Origin: Fuerstiella marisgermanici
GTDB lineage: Bacteria > Planctomycetota > Planctomycetia > Planctomycetales > Planctomycetaceae
Direction: 5' to 3'
NCBI RefSeq assembly: GCF_001983935.1
Contig: NZ_CP017641.1
Coordinates: 4,278,001-4,342,000 of the forward strand
DNA length: 64,000 nt
The notes beneath the pieces are model-generated. The model saw only the letters and a program-made list of their open reading frames with translations, was not told the DNA's origin and searched no databases. The translations under genes were made by a program, and so were the position numbers. Positions 26,356 through 35,390 of the stretch are shown here, piece by piece (position 1 is the first letter of the stretch; each line of letters begins with the position of its first letter).

Positions 26356-27707
26356 TCATCGGTTAAGCGGTCGGTGCAGTCCACCAGCAACCAGCAGGCT
26401 CCGGATGCAAGATACATTCCGGATAACAGCACGAACAGCGGGTTCCAGTCGGTGACAGACATGTCAATCCCGTCGACGACGGACGTCGTGGTAAACCAGT
26501 CCAGCACAACGCCGAACACAATCGGCATGCAGACACCTCCAATGGTACCTGCGGTATTGATAATGCTGAACACGGTCGCACTGAACCGACCTCCAAGATC
26601 CGTACAGGTGCCCCATGTTGTTGGCTGACTCCAGTCACTGAAGAACTTCGCCGCCATCAGCAGCCACGCTCCGGTCACACCATCAGACTGCATCACAACC
26701 AACGCCAACATGGCACAGCCGATGACCTTCCCCACAAAACCAACGCCACTGCGTGCCCAGCGCCGGTTGCCTGTGCGGCGAATGATCGTGTCATTCAACC
26801 AGCCACCGACAATGCCGCCCAGAGCACCGCCAAACAGCGGCAGACTAGCCAGCCAACCGGTCTGTTTGATGTCAAACTGATGAGCGACCAGGAACCATGT
26901 GCCAATCAGCCCCACAAAGACGACGTCTGAGCCAGCATCCAGAAACTGCTGCACCGTGAAGATTCGCAGGCTGCGATTCTGCAACGCCTTGCGCAAAGGT
27001 AGCACGGCACGATGGTCGACAGCAGTCGTTTTGGACACTGCACGACCGGCAATCAATTCTTCCTCGGCGGAATTGACGCGGGGATCGTGCACGGGCGAAT
27101 CGCGGAACAGCGCAAAGAACACAATCGCGTGAACCAGGCCCACCAGCCCGATCAGTGTGACAGATACTTGCCACCGCAGCCCGCAGACTCCCATCAGCAA
27201 CGTGCCCAGAATAATGGGCGACATCGCGCCGCCTGCTCGACCGAACGTCGTCGCGACCCACCCCTGCAGCACGGTTCGATGAGTGGCGGGAAACCACTGC
27301 TGGCTGATTTTTGTCAGAGCGGGGTAGCAGCCCGCTTGAGTCGCTCCGAACACCAGACGCCAGAATCCGAGCAGCATGATGTTGCTGGTATGAGCGATCC
27401 CCGCCACGGCAATGGACCACGCGGCGATGATTCCCGTGAGAAACCGGTGCGGCCCAAAACGATCAACAATGATGCCGCTGGGAATCTGACCGGCCGCGTA
27501 GGTGTAGTAGAACAAAGAAAACAGAACAGCAGCTTGAGTATTCGAAAACGAAAACTCGGTCTGCAACTTCGGGCCGATAATATTCCAGCTGTAGCGGTGC
27601 AGGTACAGCAGGAATGACGTACTGCACGCGAGAGCGAACACAGTCCAGCGAATTTTTGTCGCCGGTAATTCGGATGACTCGGTCGCGGTGTCGCCTGTTG
27701 GTGGCAC
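26352..27707 (-). CDS. MFS transporter (anion:cation symporter-like)
   Basis: The 451-residue protein has 12 predicted membrane helices. The first is WTVFALACSTSFLLYLHRYSWN, and the loop 2-3 motif reads IPSGIIVDRFGPHR (G-x-x-x-D-R-x-G). The RYSWN/SIxGP-like opening resembles the ACS family (hexuronate, galactonate and tartrate transporters). It lies 20 bases after the enolase-superfamily gene and overlaps the M14 gene, so the three form one operon. Uptake of a sugar acid or acylated acid for the dehydratase is inferred. Confidence 0.92.
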   Translation of the reverse strand: MPPTGDTATESSELPATKIRWTVFALACSTSFLLYLHRYSWNIIGPKLQTEFSFSNTQAAVLFSLFYYTYAAGQIPSGIIVDRFGPHRFLTGIIAAWSIAVAGIAHTSNIMLLGFWRLVFGATQAGCYPALTKISQQWFPATHRTVLQGWVATTFGRAGGAMSPIILGTLLMGVCGLRWQVSVTLIGLVGLVHAIVFFALFRDSPVHDPRVNSAEEELIAGRAVSKTTAVDHRAVLPLRKALQNRSLRIFTVQQFLDAGSDVVFVGLIGTWFLVAHQFDIKQTGWLASLPLFGGALGGIVGGWLNDTIIRRTGNRRWARSGVGFVGKVIGCAMLALVVMQSDGVTGAWLLMAAKFFSDWSQPTTWGTCTDLGGRFSATVFSIINTAGTIGGVCMPIVFGVVLDWFTTTSVVDGIDMSVTDWNPLFVLLSGMYLASGACWLLVDCTDRLTDE

Positions 27708-27727
27708 GGGCTGGCTTTCAGAAAACG

Positions 27728-28861
27728 TTACCGGAATTCGATCGGTTCCGGACAGAAGTGCTGCAATCGCTGCGGATCAATCTGAACGCCAAGTCCCGGC
27801 GTTGTCGGAATCTTTAAAGATCCCTCTGCATCCAACTGAAATGGTTCAGTTGTTAACTGATCGATGTAGGCGCACGGAGTCAGGTATTCGACGTGGGAGG
27901 CGTTCGGCAGGAAGGCCGAAATCTGCAGATCGGCGGCCAGGCCAATGGCGGTGTTCCAGCCATGCGGCACCACGGCGACGTTGTGGTCTGCGGCTATCTG
28001 AGCAATCCGACGGAATTCACTGAGGCCTCCGCACTTGGTGACGTCCGGCTGAATGATGTCGACCGCGTGGCGTTCCAGCCAGGGTTGAAAAGCCTGTCGC
28101 CGAGTCAGAACTTCGCCTCCGGAAATCGGGATCGGTGACACGCGGCTCAGTTCCACAAACCCGTCGATATCATCAGGGGGCAGAGCTTCTTCGAACCAGA
28201 CAATGCCATAGTCGGCAAGCATCCTGGCGGTGTTGCGGGCCCAATTTGTTCCATGAGGCCAGAATTGTTCGCTGCCGCCCGCGTCGACCATTAGTTCCAC
28301 ATCGTCGCCCACTGTCTTGCGAGCCGTCCGGACCAGCAACTCATCGAACGCTCGATCACGGCGACCGAACGGACGCCAGCCCATCTTTATGGCTCGAAAA
28401 CCGCGTTCGACCACGCTGTTCAGCGTCACCGCCAGAGCATCGGGTTCGTCAAACAAAATCGATCCGTAGGGCTTGATGCGGTCTCGATAATTGCCGCCCA
28501 ACAAACGTGACACCGGTTGACCGCACGCCTTTCCCATGATGTCCCACAGCGCAATGTCGATGCCGCTGATGGCATGCGTCACACTTCCGCCGCGGCCTTG
28601 CCAAAAGGTGGATTGATGCAGAACTTCAGACACGCGTTCGGGTTCGACCGCGGATTGTCCTTTCAAAAGAGGCCACAACAACTGCACTGCACCGGCCACA
28701 AGCTGACCAGATGTGAAGCAACTTCCGTAGCCGCAGATGTCCTGATCGGTGTGGACAACTACAAGCGTGTGCAGATCTTCCTGCGGTTCATGCCCCTGAG
28801 GCCAGCCACCGTCCACTGTCGCTCCGGTCAGCGGACAGACATCAATGCCAATAATTTTCAC
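27728..28861 (-). CDS. Enolase-superfamily dehydratase/racemase (mandelate racemase-like)
   Basis: The 377-residue protein has an N-terminal capping domain and a C-terminal barrel. Metal ligands are recognisable as D193 (MVDAGG), E224 or E225 (WFEEALPPDD) and E250 (ISGGEVL). H300 (VVPHGWNTAIG) with D273 (IQPDVTKCGG) forms the His-Asp base pair of the mandelate racemase group, and K159 is in AIKMGW. Members dehydrate or racemise sugar acids after taking a proton alpha to the carboxylate. The exact substrate is not clear (rhamnonate and galactarate relatives exist). It is the first gene of the operon with MFS and M14 genes, and its promoter faces the UPF0261 gene. Confidence 0.92.
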   Translation of the reverse strand: MKIIGIDVCPLTGATVDGGWPQGHEPQEDLHTLVVVHTDQDICGYGSCFTSGQLVAGAVQLLWPLLKGQSAVEPERVSEVLHQSTFWQGRGGSVTHAISGIDIALWDIMGKACGQPVSRLLGGNYRDRIKPYGSILFDEPDALAVTLNSVVERGFRAIKMGWRPFGRRDRAFDELLVRTARKTVGDDVELMVDAGGSEQFWPHGTNWARNTARMLADYGIVWFEEALPPDDIDGFVELSRVSPIPISGGEVLTRRQAFQPWLERHAVDIIQPDVTKCGGLSEFRRIAQIAADHNVAVVPHGWNTAIGLAADLQISAFLPNASHVEYLTPCAYIDQLTTEPFQLDAEGSLKIPTTPGLGVQIDPQRLQHFCPEPIEFR

Positions 28862-29297
28862 GGTCTGCCAATTCCTGGAATCAACCTCAAATGACGCGAC
28901 GACGTCGTGCCCAAACCCGCGTTTTTAACCAGCCACTCGGTGGTTGTCGAGTCGCCGAGAAGATCAGAGCGCGCTGGATTGCTCGACGGCCTGAATGTGC
29001 GGAACGGGTTGACGGACCGCTAACGAGTAAGAAACTGTGCGCTGTTCAGGAATCCTTCATCACCGCGACGACGGACGCAAAGTAACGTGCTTGCTTCGGT
29101 CAGGTGCGAGCGTTCCACAATTCCAACGGCATTGAAGTCACACGCGGTCCGGAAGCTGTAACGCTCGAAGTCGGCTGAACGTCATTGATTTCTTCGGATT
29201 GCGTTTCGATTCGATTCCGACAAACATGCAGCACTTACTCGAACAGCTGCGAGCGTTTCCGTTTTCATTGTTACTTAAACTTTGGAGTAATTGTTGT
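28862..29297. other. Divergent intergenic region, dehydratase operon / UPF0261
   Basis: 436 bases without a convincing gene. The right third (about 29191-29297) is the segment duplicated at 24963. A short frame from ATG 29226 begins MQHLLEQLRAF and reads in frame into UPF0261; its codons differ from the duplicate partly by silent changes. I looked for a -24/-12 promoter and found only weak GG-N10-GC matches. Confidence 0.6.
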
Positions 29298-30497
29298 ATG
29301 TCGGGACTTGTTTATGCAGTCGCCACAATGGATACGAAAGGCGAGGAGCTCGCTTATGTCAAAGATTGCCTGGCCGCAGGCGGCGCTGATGTGACGATGG
29401 TCGATGTGGGAACCGCCGGACCACCGACCGTGACTCCCGACGTTTCGCGAAGCCAGGTGGTGGGCGCGGATAGCGGCGGCCAGACGTACACAGATCGAGG
29501 CGAAGCGGTTGCTGCAATGAGTCAGTCGTTGACGTCGTTCCTGCTGCAAGAACATGCAGCAGGACGAGTGGCCGGGGTCATCGGCATTGGAGGCAGCGGT
29601 GGCACGGCGCTCATCTCGGCAGCTATGCGAGCCCTTCCTGTGGGGTTGCCGAAGATGCTGGTATCAACCGTCGCCAGCGGAAACACGGCTCCTTATATCG
29701 ACTGCAGCGACATCACGATGATGTATTCCGTTGTCGACGTGGCCGGATTAAACGTGGTTTCCCGAAAAGTGCTGGCCAATGCGGCTCACGCGATGGCAGG
29801 CATGGTTCAGCATTCGTCGCAGGTGCAACCATCGCGACCGGCTCTGGGCATGACGATGTTCGGCGTGACGACACCGTGCGTCACACGCGTTCGCGAATCA
29901 CTCGAAGCACAGGGCTTCGACGCTCTCGTCTTTCACGCAACCGGCAGCGGTGGCCGAGCGATGGAGAAGCTTGTCGACGGCGGATTGATCGGTGGGATAC
30001 TGGACATCACAACCACTGAAGTGGCTGATGAAATTGCGGGCGGAGTTTTCGCCGCTGGGCCCAAACGCTTCGATACCATTATCGAACGTCAGGTCCCCTG
30101 TGTAATGAGTCTCGGCGCGTGCGACATGGTCAACTTCGGCGCACCGGACACGGTTCCCGAAAAGTACAAGGACCGCTTATTTCATGTCCACAACCAGCAA
30201 GTCACACTGATGCGGACGACGCCGGACGAAAACCGGCAGATCGCAAATTGGATTGCGGACAAGGTGAATCGGTCGACATCCCCGATCACCATCCTGATCC
30301 CCGAAGGCGGCGTTTCGATGCTGGACGCGCCAGGCCAGGCCTTCCACGATCCTGAAGCCAATGCCGCACTGTTTGACGAATTGGAAGCTCGCGTTGAACA
30401 AACCGAGCAACGAAAAATCGTCCGCCTGCCACACCACATCAACGACGATGCCTTTGCAGACAGCCTGGTGGAAACGTTTTTGGGCCTGCAGAAATAG
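29298..30497 (+). CDS. Tm-1-like / UPF0261 nucleotide-binding domain protein
   Basis: The 399-residue protein belongs to UPF0261, the family of the N-terminal half of tomato Tm-1. The diagnostic start is MSGLVYAVATMDTKGEEL. A Gly-rich loop GIGGSGGT (96-103), TVASGNTAPYIDCSDITMMYSVVDVAGLN-type sequence, and the C-terminal HINDDAFADSLVE tail complete it. Crystal work on Tm-1 showed ATP binding by this domain; the natural reaction in bacteria is unknown. ATG 29298 is chosen because family members begin there; an in-frame start at 29199 would add a leader. The partner TIM-barrel domain of Tm-1 is encoded separately at 34306. Confidence 0.92.
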   Translation: MSGLVYAVATMDTKGEELAYVKDCLAAGGADVTMVDVGTAGPPTVTPDVSRSQVVGADSGGQTYTDRGEAVAAMSQSLTSFLLQEHAAGRVAGVIGIGGSGGTALISAAMRALPVGLPKMLVSTVASGNTAPYIDCSDITMMYSVVDVAGLNVVSRKVLANAAHAMAGMVQHSSQVQPSRPALGMTMFGVTTPCVTRVRESLEAQGFDALVFHATGSGGRAMEKLVDGGLIGGILDITTTEVADEIAGGVFAAGPKRFDTIIERQVPCVMSLGACDMVNFGAPDTVPEKYKDRLFHVHNQQVTLMRTTPDENRQIANWIADKVNRSTSPITILIPEGGVSMLDAPGQAFHDPEANAALFDELEARVEQTEQRKIVRLPHHINDDAFADSLVETFLGLQK

Positions 30498-30570
30498 TGG
30501 CGATTTGCCCGCCACAAGCCACTAAGAGCGAATGGCGAGCGCTGTCGCAAATGGTATCGTGAAGGCGGCG

Positions 30571-31014
30571 TCAATCGGTCAGGTCAAACTTAAACTCGTT
30601 CTTCGACTCATCCGGATCAACGGTCGCGGTCAGTCCAGACATAGACGTGTCGCCATACTTGCCCGGTATTGTAGAAGGTTCCGATTTGGCCCCATCTGTG
30701 AAGCCCGGCATTCCAGCGACAGTATCGGGCACGTAGTTCAAAGCCACTTTGTAAGTTCCGACCACAGCACCGTCCCCTGGCTCACGAGTCTGCAGTTCAA
30801 AATTGCCTTCTGCGTCGGTCGTTCCTTCCGCAATCTGACCAGTACCGTCTTGCGGAATAAATGCGACGGAGATCTTTGGCATTGGAGTTCCGTTGTAGCT
30901 GACAACCCCCGAAACCGGTACCGTTTGTGGAGCACCACTCACACCGCCACAGCCAACAATTAGAACCGAGACGCCAGCCAACAGACACAGCTTATTCAAA
31001 CATGCAACTAACAT
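30571..31014 (-). CDS. Transthyretin-like / carboxypeptidase-regulatory-like lipoprotein
   Basis: The 147-residue lipoprotein has signal MLVACLNKLCLLAGVSVLIVG before GCGG and a single Ig/transthyretin-like domain (VSGVVSYNGTPMPKISVAF ... TTDAEGNFELQT). A good ribosome-binding site, GAGGAG, lies 8 bases upstream of ATG 31014. Planctomycetes often place such lipoproteins after DUF1559 genes, as here (DUF1559 at 31183, same strand). The function is unknown; the beta domain may bind a partner in the periplasm. A sister lipoprotein occurs in the mirrored position at 36386. Confidence 0.82.
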   Translation of the reverse strand: MLVACLNKLCLLAGVSVLIVGCGGVSGAPQTVPVSGVVSYNGTPMPKISVAFIPQDGTGQIAEGTTDAEGNFELQTREPGDGAVVGTYKVALNYVPDTVAGMPGFTDGAKSEPSTIPGKYGDTSMSGLTATVDPDESKNEFKFDLTD

Positions 31015-31182
31015 CCGCGTTTCTCCTCTATCAAGATGAATAGCACGATACTTAGAACTCTGACCGTAAAGTGACGAAGCCTGGAAACAAACGTTACCAG
31101 GCTTCGTGTTCACTACGAGACTCACGCATTTCGCGAGGACAGGACTGGAGGGGTCGGGTGGCTAGTACCGACGAAGTGGTGT

Positions 31183-32154
31183 TTAGAATTCACCCAGAAT
31201 TTCGCCAGCGCTGATCGTCGCGGCACCTCGGTAAACGCCGATATCAATATTCTCGCTGACAAACCGAGCGCTGCCATCTCCCATTGTAAACTGGCCACCA
31301 CCAGTATGTTTGCTGGCGAAGGAATAGTTGTTCGGCCAGTCGCCAATGTTCTTTGGCCGTCGCAGAACAGCGTTCAACGGAATCGCGCAAGTAGCGGTGA
31401 CCGCGTTGGGGTTGTACCACCAATTCCACTGGCTCCAGCCGGGCATCGCTTCACCGATGATAAACGTGTTGGTTGTGCCGTCGGTGATGTCTCTCATTCG
31501 AGTTGGAGCGTTGGTGTTTGCCTGATTGGAACACAAGACACCGTTTCCTTCGTTCAGCCCATTGGTGCTGCCGCTGTTTCGGCCACCCAGCGATGAAACA
31601 GGATTCCACGCTGCAATCCCCCATCCCCAGTTGCTTCCTGCACACGCTTTGTAGTTCGTAACCCCCCAGGTGCCTGGAGGATCGACGTTCACATCCGAAC
31701 GGTTCCCAAGACGCCCATTGTTGTTTTCGTTATCAGATGGACACAGGTATCCGGGGATCACCGTATTCGCCGCGACTTGATTTTGAAGAATTGCCGGCGT
31801 CGTCCCCTGCAGTCCCACATTAAAATCAATGCTTTGATAAAGATTGCCCTGGTCAATGAACGGAAGAATCATCTGCAGCCAGCTCTTGCCCGTATTGGCG
31901 ATGGCAGGTCCGCCACCGCCCGCGCCCGGCATCGTCCGCCAGGCATAGTTGATCGGAAAGCAACGAAACGTGTCGTGATAGTTATGAAACGCCAGCCCTA
32001 GCTGTTTCATGTTGTTCTTGCACTGCGTTCGCCGAGCGGCTTCGCGAGCCTGCTGAACGGCTGGCAACAACAGTGCGATCAGGATCGCAATAATGGCGAT
32101 CACCACAAGCAATTCGATCAGCGTGAATCCACGTCTACCTAAGCGATGCAACAT
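31183..32154 (-). CDS. DUF1559 prepilin-like protein (left copy)
   Basis: The 323-residue protein starts [18 protein letters not shown], a type IV prepilin leader with a long hydrophobic helix and the planctomycete [15 protein letters not shown] segment. It ends with the H-x9-DG motif ([12 protein letters not shown]). DUF1559 proteins are large paralogue families in planctomycetes, thought to be surface or pseudopilus-like; a role in substrate binding is only proposed. ATG 32154 is the correct start; the frame runs to 32562 through the sigma-54 regulator gene and is rejected there. It lies 172 bases after the regulator's stop, on the same strand. Confidence 0.93.
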   Translation of the reverse strand: MLHRLGRRGFTLIELLVVIAIIAILIALLLPAVQQAREAARRTQCKNNMKQLGLAFHNYHDTFRCFPINYAWRTMPGAGGGGPAIANTGKSWLQMILPFIDQGNLYQSIDFNVGLQGTTPAILQNQVAANTVIPGYLCPSDNENNNGRLGNRSDVNVDPPGTWGVTNYKACAGSNWGWGIAAWNPVSSLGGRNSGSTNGLNEGNGVLCSNQANTNAPTRMRDITDGTTNTFIIGEAMPGWSQWNWWYNPNAVTATCAIPLNAVLRRPKNIGDWPNNYSFASKHTGGGQFTMGDGSARFVSENIDIGVYRGAATISAGEILGEF

Positions 32155-32326
32155 TGGCTCGACTCCCCGAAAAAGGACGAATGGCAGAAACGTTCCCGGA
32201 AATTCAAAGAACAACTGCGATCGACGCAACGCTCGATTCAATCGCCGGGCTATGCAGACCGTCTCCAATCGTACCAGGGGAATTGCGGCCTTAGCAAGTA
32301 ATCGGGAAAACAGGTGTAGGACAACC

Positions 32327-34150
32327 CTACCTGTCGCGCGAAGAATTCTCGGCTTCTCGAAGCCAGCGATATAGCGTTCGGCGCGTGACCTGCAGATCCT
32401 TGGCGGCCTGCGATTTGTTGCCACGCGCTTTTTGCACTGCGGTGACAGCTCGCTGATGGTTGTGCGAAGGTGAAAGGTGGCGCGTTGCTGACTTTGTTCG
32501 ATCCTCGGACCATGGTTCGAAAGACCAGCCTGCCAAAGTGCTGCCGTCTTCCAGAATCGCACAGCGGTGAATCACCTGTTCCAGCTCGCGAACATTGCCC
32601 GGCCAGTCATGCTGCATTAGCTTCCGTTCGAAGTCTGCCGACAGGCCGGTAATGTCGCGGTTCAAGCGTCCGCGCAGGTCCGACAGTATCGCTTCGACCA
32701 GCAACGGCATGTCTTCCGGCCGTTCGCTAAGTCTCGGCAGCTGAATGTTGATTGCACACAGCCGATAGAACAGGTCACTGCGGAACTCGCCCGCCTCAAC
32801 AAGAGAACTCAACGGACGATTGGATGCCGTCAATATTCTGACGTCGACAGGAACAGTTAATTCCCCGCCCACTCGAGTGACTTCGCGCTGCTGCAGAACT
32901 CGTAACAACGCGACCTGCCCGCGTGTGCTGAGGTCCGCAATCTCATCCAGAAACAAGGTGCCACCGTGAGCCAGTTCGAACTTTCCTGGCCGCTGTCGTT
33001 CTGCTCCCGTGAACGCGCCTCGTTCGTGCCCGAACAGTTCGCTTTCCAGCAGCGTGTCGGGAATCGCTCCGCAGTTAAGCGTCACAAACGGATGGTTAGC
33101 TCGGGGACTGAGTCGATGCAGCAGTCCCGCAACCAACTCCTTGCCCGTTCCGGATTCTCCTTCAATGCAGACGGTCACATCCTGAGCGGCCACTCGTTGT
33201 ACAACATCAAACACGCGTAACATCGCGGGGCTGCCACCGATAATTCCGCCGAATGCACCTGGTGCGTCACTCCGGTGCCGCATGGCCATTCCCTTAAACC
33301 GTCGCAACGTTGCATTCACGATGTCGCGCACTGGAAGCCGTTCGAAGACAGACCCGCCAGCGAACCCCTGAATGGAACTGTGTCGCAAGACTTCGTTTAA
33401 GTCCTCGGGCGTGACGATGGGGCCACCGAACGCCAGCTTCACGCAGTTTGGCCGACTAACTGCAGCTTCGGAAAGTTGGTTCAATCGAGCGATCGCCTGA
33501 TGCAGCTCATCGTGTTTCGTGCGCACGTCGCCGCTCGCACGAGTCAGGCCGATGTCCAGGATCAGAGCATCGACGTCCGCGCGCATGAAGTGTTCGACCT
33601 CCGTGGTACCCAACGCAAAACCGAATGCGACCAGCCCGAGCTCCTTCGCCATAGACAGCATCTCAGCTTCGCTCGCGGCCCCCAGCCCCTCAGCTTCCAA
33701 AGCCTGGCGGAACTGACCGTCTATGAATCCGACGGCGGGCCAGTTAACGACCCCCGCCACACCCATTTTCTTCAAACGTCGCAGCCGCGATTCCAATGGC
33801 TCCGATGGGTCCGACGCGAGAACGCCCGCGACCACCGGTAGTCCAGCCGCGCGAGGCAGGACATGCCGCTGCAGCAGAGCTTCGGTCTGAGCGTTAGCGT
33901 TTCCGAACGGCAGGAAGGAAGCGAGCGAGCCGGTGCCCTGAGTTCGGTAGGTGCCAGCATTCAAAACCATGAGCGCATCAGCACCCGATTCCACGGCACA
34001 GCGCGCGACGAGTCCGGAACCCGGCACAACCATCAGAAGTGGACGTTCCGTGAAGGCGCCAGCCAGAGTTCGGCGCAGTGCCTGAGCCTCTTGAGAAGCT
34101 TCGATTGTGGATACCTGTGTCACACGCCAAGTATACACTCGGGTAACCAC
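32327..34150 (-). CDS. Sigma-54 activator with N-terminal PEP-hydrolase-type TIM-barrel sensor
   Basis: About 607 residues in three parts. Residues 20-290 are a TIM barrel of the phosphoenolpyruvate-hydrolase/Tm-1 C-terminal family, clearly homologous to the protein at 34306. Residues 300-530 are the AAA+ sigma-54 domain: Walker A GESGTGKE (331-338), GAFTGA loop (378-383), Walker [10 protein letters not shown]. Residues 565-605 form a Fis-type helix-turn-helix ([20 protein letters not shown]). Two His of the enzyme barrel (H182, H225 there) are D199 and F241 here, so a ligand-sensing rather than catalytic barrel is inferred. The start is uncertain: GTG 34150, or GTG 34138 or 34123. It is divergent from its likely target. 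Confidence 0.92.
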   Translation of the reverse strand: MVTRVYTWRVTQVSTIEASQEAQALRRTLAGAFTERPLLMVVPGSGLVARCAVESGADALMVLNAGTYRTQGTGSLASFLPFGNANAQTEALLQRHVLPRAAGLPVVAGVLASDPSEPLESRLRRLKKMGVAGVVNWPAVGFIDGQFRQALEAEGLGAASEAEMLSMAKELGLVAFGFALGTTEVEHFMRADVDALILDIGLTRASGDVRTKHDELHQAIARLNQLSEAAVSRPNCVKLAFGGPIVTPEDLNEVLRHSSIQGFAGGSVFERLPVRDIVNATLRRFKGMAMRHRSDAPGAFGGIIGGSPAMLRVFDVVQRVAAQDVTVCIEGESGTGKELVAGLLHRLSPRANHPFVTLNCGAIPDTLLESELFGHERGAFTGAERQRPGKFELAHGGTLFLDEIADLSTRGQVALLRVLQQREVTRVGGELTVPVDVRILTASNRPLSSLVEAGEFRSDLFYRLCAINIQLPRLSERPEDMPLLVEAILSDLRGRLNRDITGLSADFERKLMQHDWPGNVRELEQVIHRCAILEDGSTLAGWSFEPWSEDRTKSATRHLSPSHNHQRAVTAVQKARGNKSQAAKDLQVTRRTLYRWLREAENSSRDR

Positions 34151-34184
34151 GACACAAGCCGAACTTCCTTAGGACTCGCCAGTT

Positions 34185-34214
34185 AGTTGCATAACGTGAT
34201 ACAGTTAAACAACT
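34185..34214. promoter_or_regulatory. Candidate enhancer (UAS) for the sigma-54 activator
   Basis: AGTTGCATAAC and GTTAAACAACT form an inverted repeat matching at 9 of 11 positions around an 8-base spacer. It lies in the gap between the divergent regulator and TIM-barrel genes, about 30 bases upstream of the -24 element. Confidence 0.45.
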
Positions 34215-34244
34215 TATGTTTCATTTTGCGTGGTCGCAAACTTG

Positions 34245-34260
34245 TGGCACACAACATGCA
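34245..34260 (+). promoter_or_regulatory. Sigma-54 (-24/-12) promoter
   Basis: TGGCACACAACATGCA matches the RpoN consensus TGGCACRNNNNTTGCW at every defined position except one T. GG and GC have the required 10-base spacing. Transcription would start near 34272, about 34 bases before the ATG of the TIM-barrel gene and directly downstream of its activator gene. Confidence 0.85.
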
Positions 34261-34305
34261 AAGTGCAGTCCCGCCAATCAGTCACTATCCACACAGGTTT
34301 TTTCA

Positions 34306-35190
34306 ATGCAACATCAACGCCAGACCCTGTTGAACAAATTTCGCGCAAAAGTAGAGGCGCAGCAACCGATCGTCGGTGCCGGTGCAGGGACCGGACTGTC
34401 GGCGAAGTGCGCCGAGCAGGGCGGAGTGGACCTGATCGTAATTTACAATTCCGGACGCTTTCGCATGGCCGGTCGAGGCTCTCTTGCGGGCCTGATGGCT
34501 TACGGAAATGCGAATGAGATCGTCCGTGAGATGGCTCCGGAAGTATTGACCGCCGTCGAACATACGCCTGTCCTGGCAGGCGTGTGCGGCACAGACCCTT
34601 TTCTGCTTCGCGACCGTTTTCTTCAGGATCTGAAGGGGCTTGGATTCGCCGGCATTCAGAACTTCCCAACCGTCGGTCTGATTGATGGAGTCTTTCGAGC
34701 CAATCTCGAAGAGACCGGAATGAGCTTCAGCCTTGAGATCGATCTCATCGCGGCAGCCAATGAACTCGATCTCCTGACGACTCCATACGCCTTCGACCCA
34801 AAGCAGGCCGGCTTGATGACTGAGGCGGGTGCGGATGTGGTTGTGGCGCACATGGGACTAACCACGACCGGCATGATTGGTGCCCAGACAGCGCGAACGC
34901 TGGATGCGTGCGTCGATGAAGTCCGCGCGATTGCTGAAGCGTGCCGAGAAGTCCGCGAAGACGTATTTGTGCTTTGCCACGGCGGCCCAATCGCATCTCC
35001 GGAAGACGCCCAATACATCCTGGAACGTATTCCTGAAGTCGATGGTTTTTACGGTGCCAGTTCAATGGAACGGCTACCGACTGAAACAGCAATCACGGAA
35101 CAGGTCAAAGAGTTCACAGAATTGAAGCTGGGTGGCGCAAGCGATCCGCGAGCAACAAACGCACTCGGCAATGGCGCGAAGGTGTCGTAG
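34306..35190 (+). CDS. PEP-hydrolase family TIM barrel (Tm-1 C-terminal domain homologue)
   Basis: The 294-residue protein is full length for the TIM-barrel signal-transduction/phosphoenolpyruvate hydrolase family. Landmarks are [51 protein letters not shown] and [16 protein letters not shown]. His residues at 182 and 225 lie at strand ends of the barrel and may be catalytic. The true reaction is not well established; the family name comes from a reported phosphoenolpyruvate hydrolase. The ATG at 34306 is chosen because an earlier ATG at 34216 lies upstream of the sigma-54 promoter. In Tm-1 this domain is fused to UPF0261, here encoded at 29298. Confidence 0.92.
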   Translation: MQHQRQTLLNKFRAKVEAQQPIVGAGAGTGLSAKCAEQGGVDLIVIYNSGRFRMAGRGSLAGLMAYGNANEIVREMAPEVLTAVEHTPVLAGVCGTDPFLLRDRFLQDLKGLGFAGIQNFPTVGLIDGVFRANLEETGMSFSLEIDLIAAANELDLLTTPYAFDPKQAGLMTEAGADVVVAHMGLTTTGMIGAQTARTLDACVDEVRAIAEACREVREDVFVLCHGGPIASPEDAQYILERIPEVDGFYGASSMERLPTETAITEQVKEFTELKLGGASDPRATNALGNGAKVS

Positions 35191-35390
35191 TCACAGCCGC
35201 CCGGCTTGTGACCAATGTCGTATGCGCGGGCTCAAAACCCAACCTTGAATTTACAACTGGATTGCCAACGCTGATCCGTGGGCAGATCGCCTTGAAATGC
35301 CGCAACATGGCACCCCCTGATGTCCAGGGAATCACGCTCGGTCTTCTGGTTTTAACGTTTTTCGTTTTGTCTTTTAAAAAGGAAACTCAG

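Noticed and set aside
28891-29085. Short plus-strand frame in the divergent gap
   Set aside because: 64 Arg-rich codons with no motif, overlapping the promoter region of two divergent units.
29099-29178. Possible second sigma-54 promoter before UPF0261
   Set aside because: GG-N10-GC spacings exist near 29110 and 29152 but the remaining consensus bases do not match.
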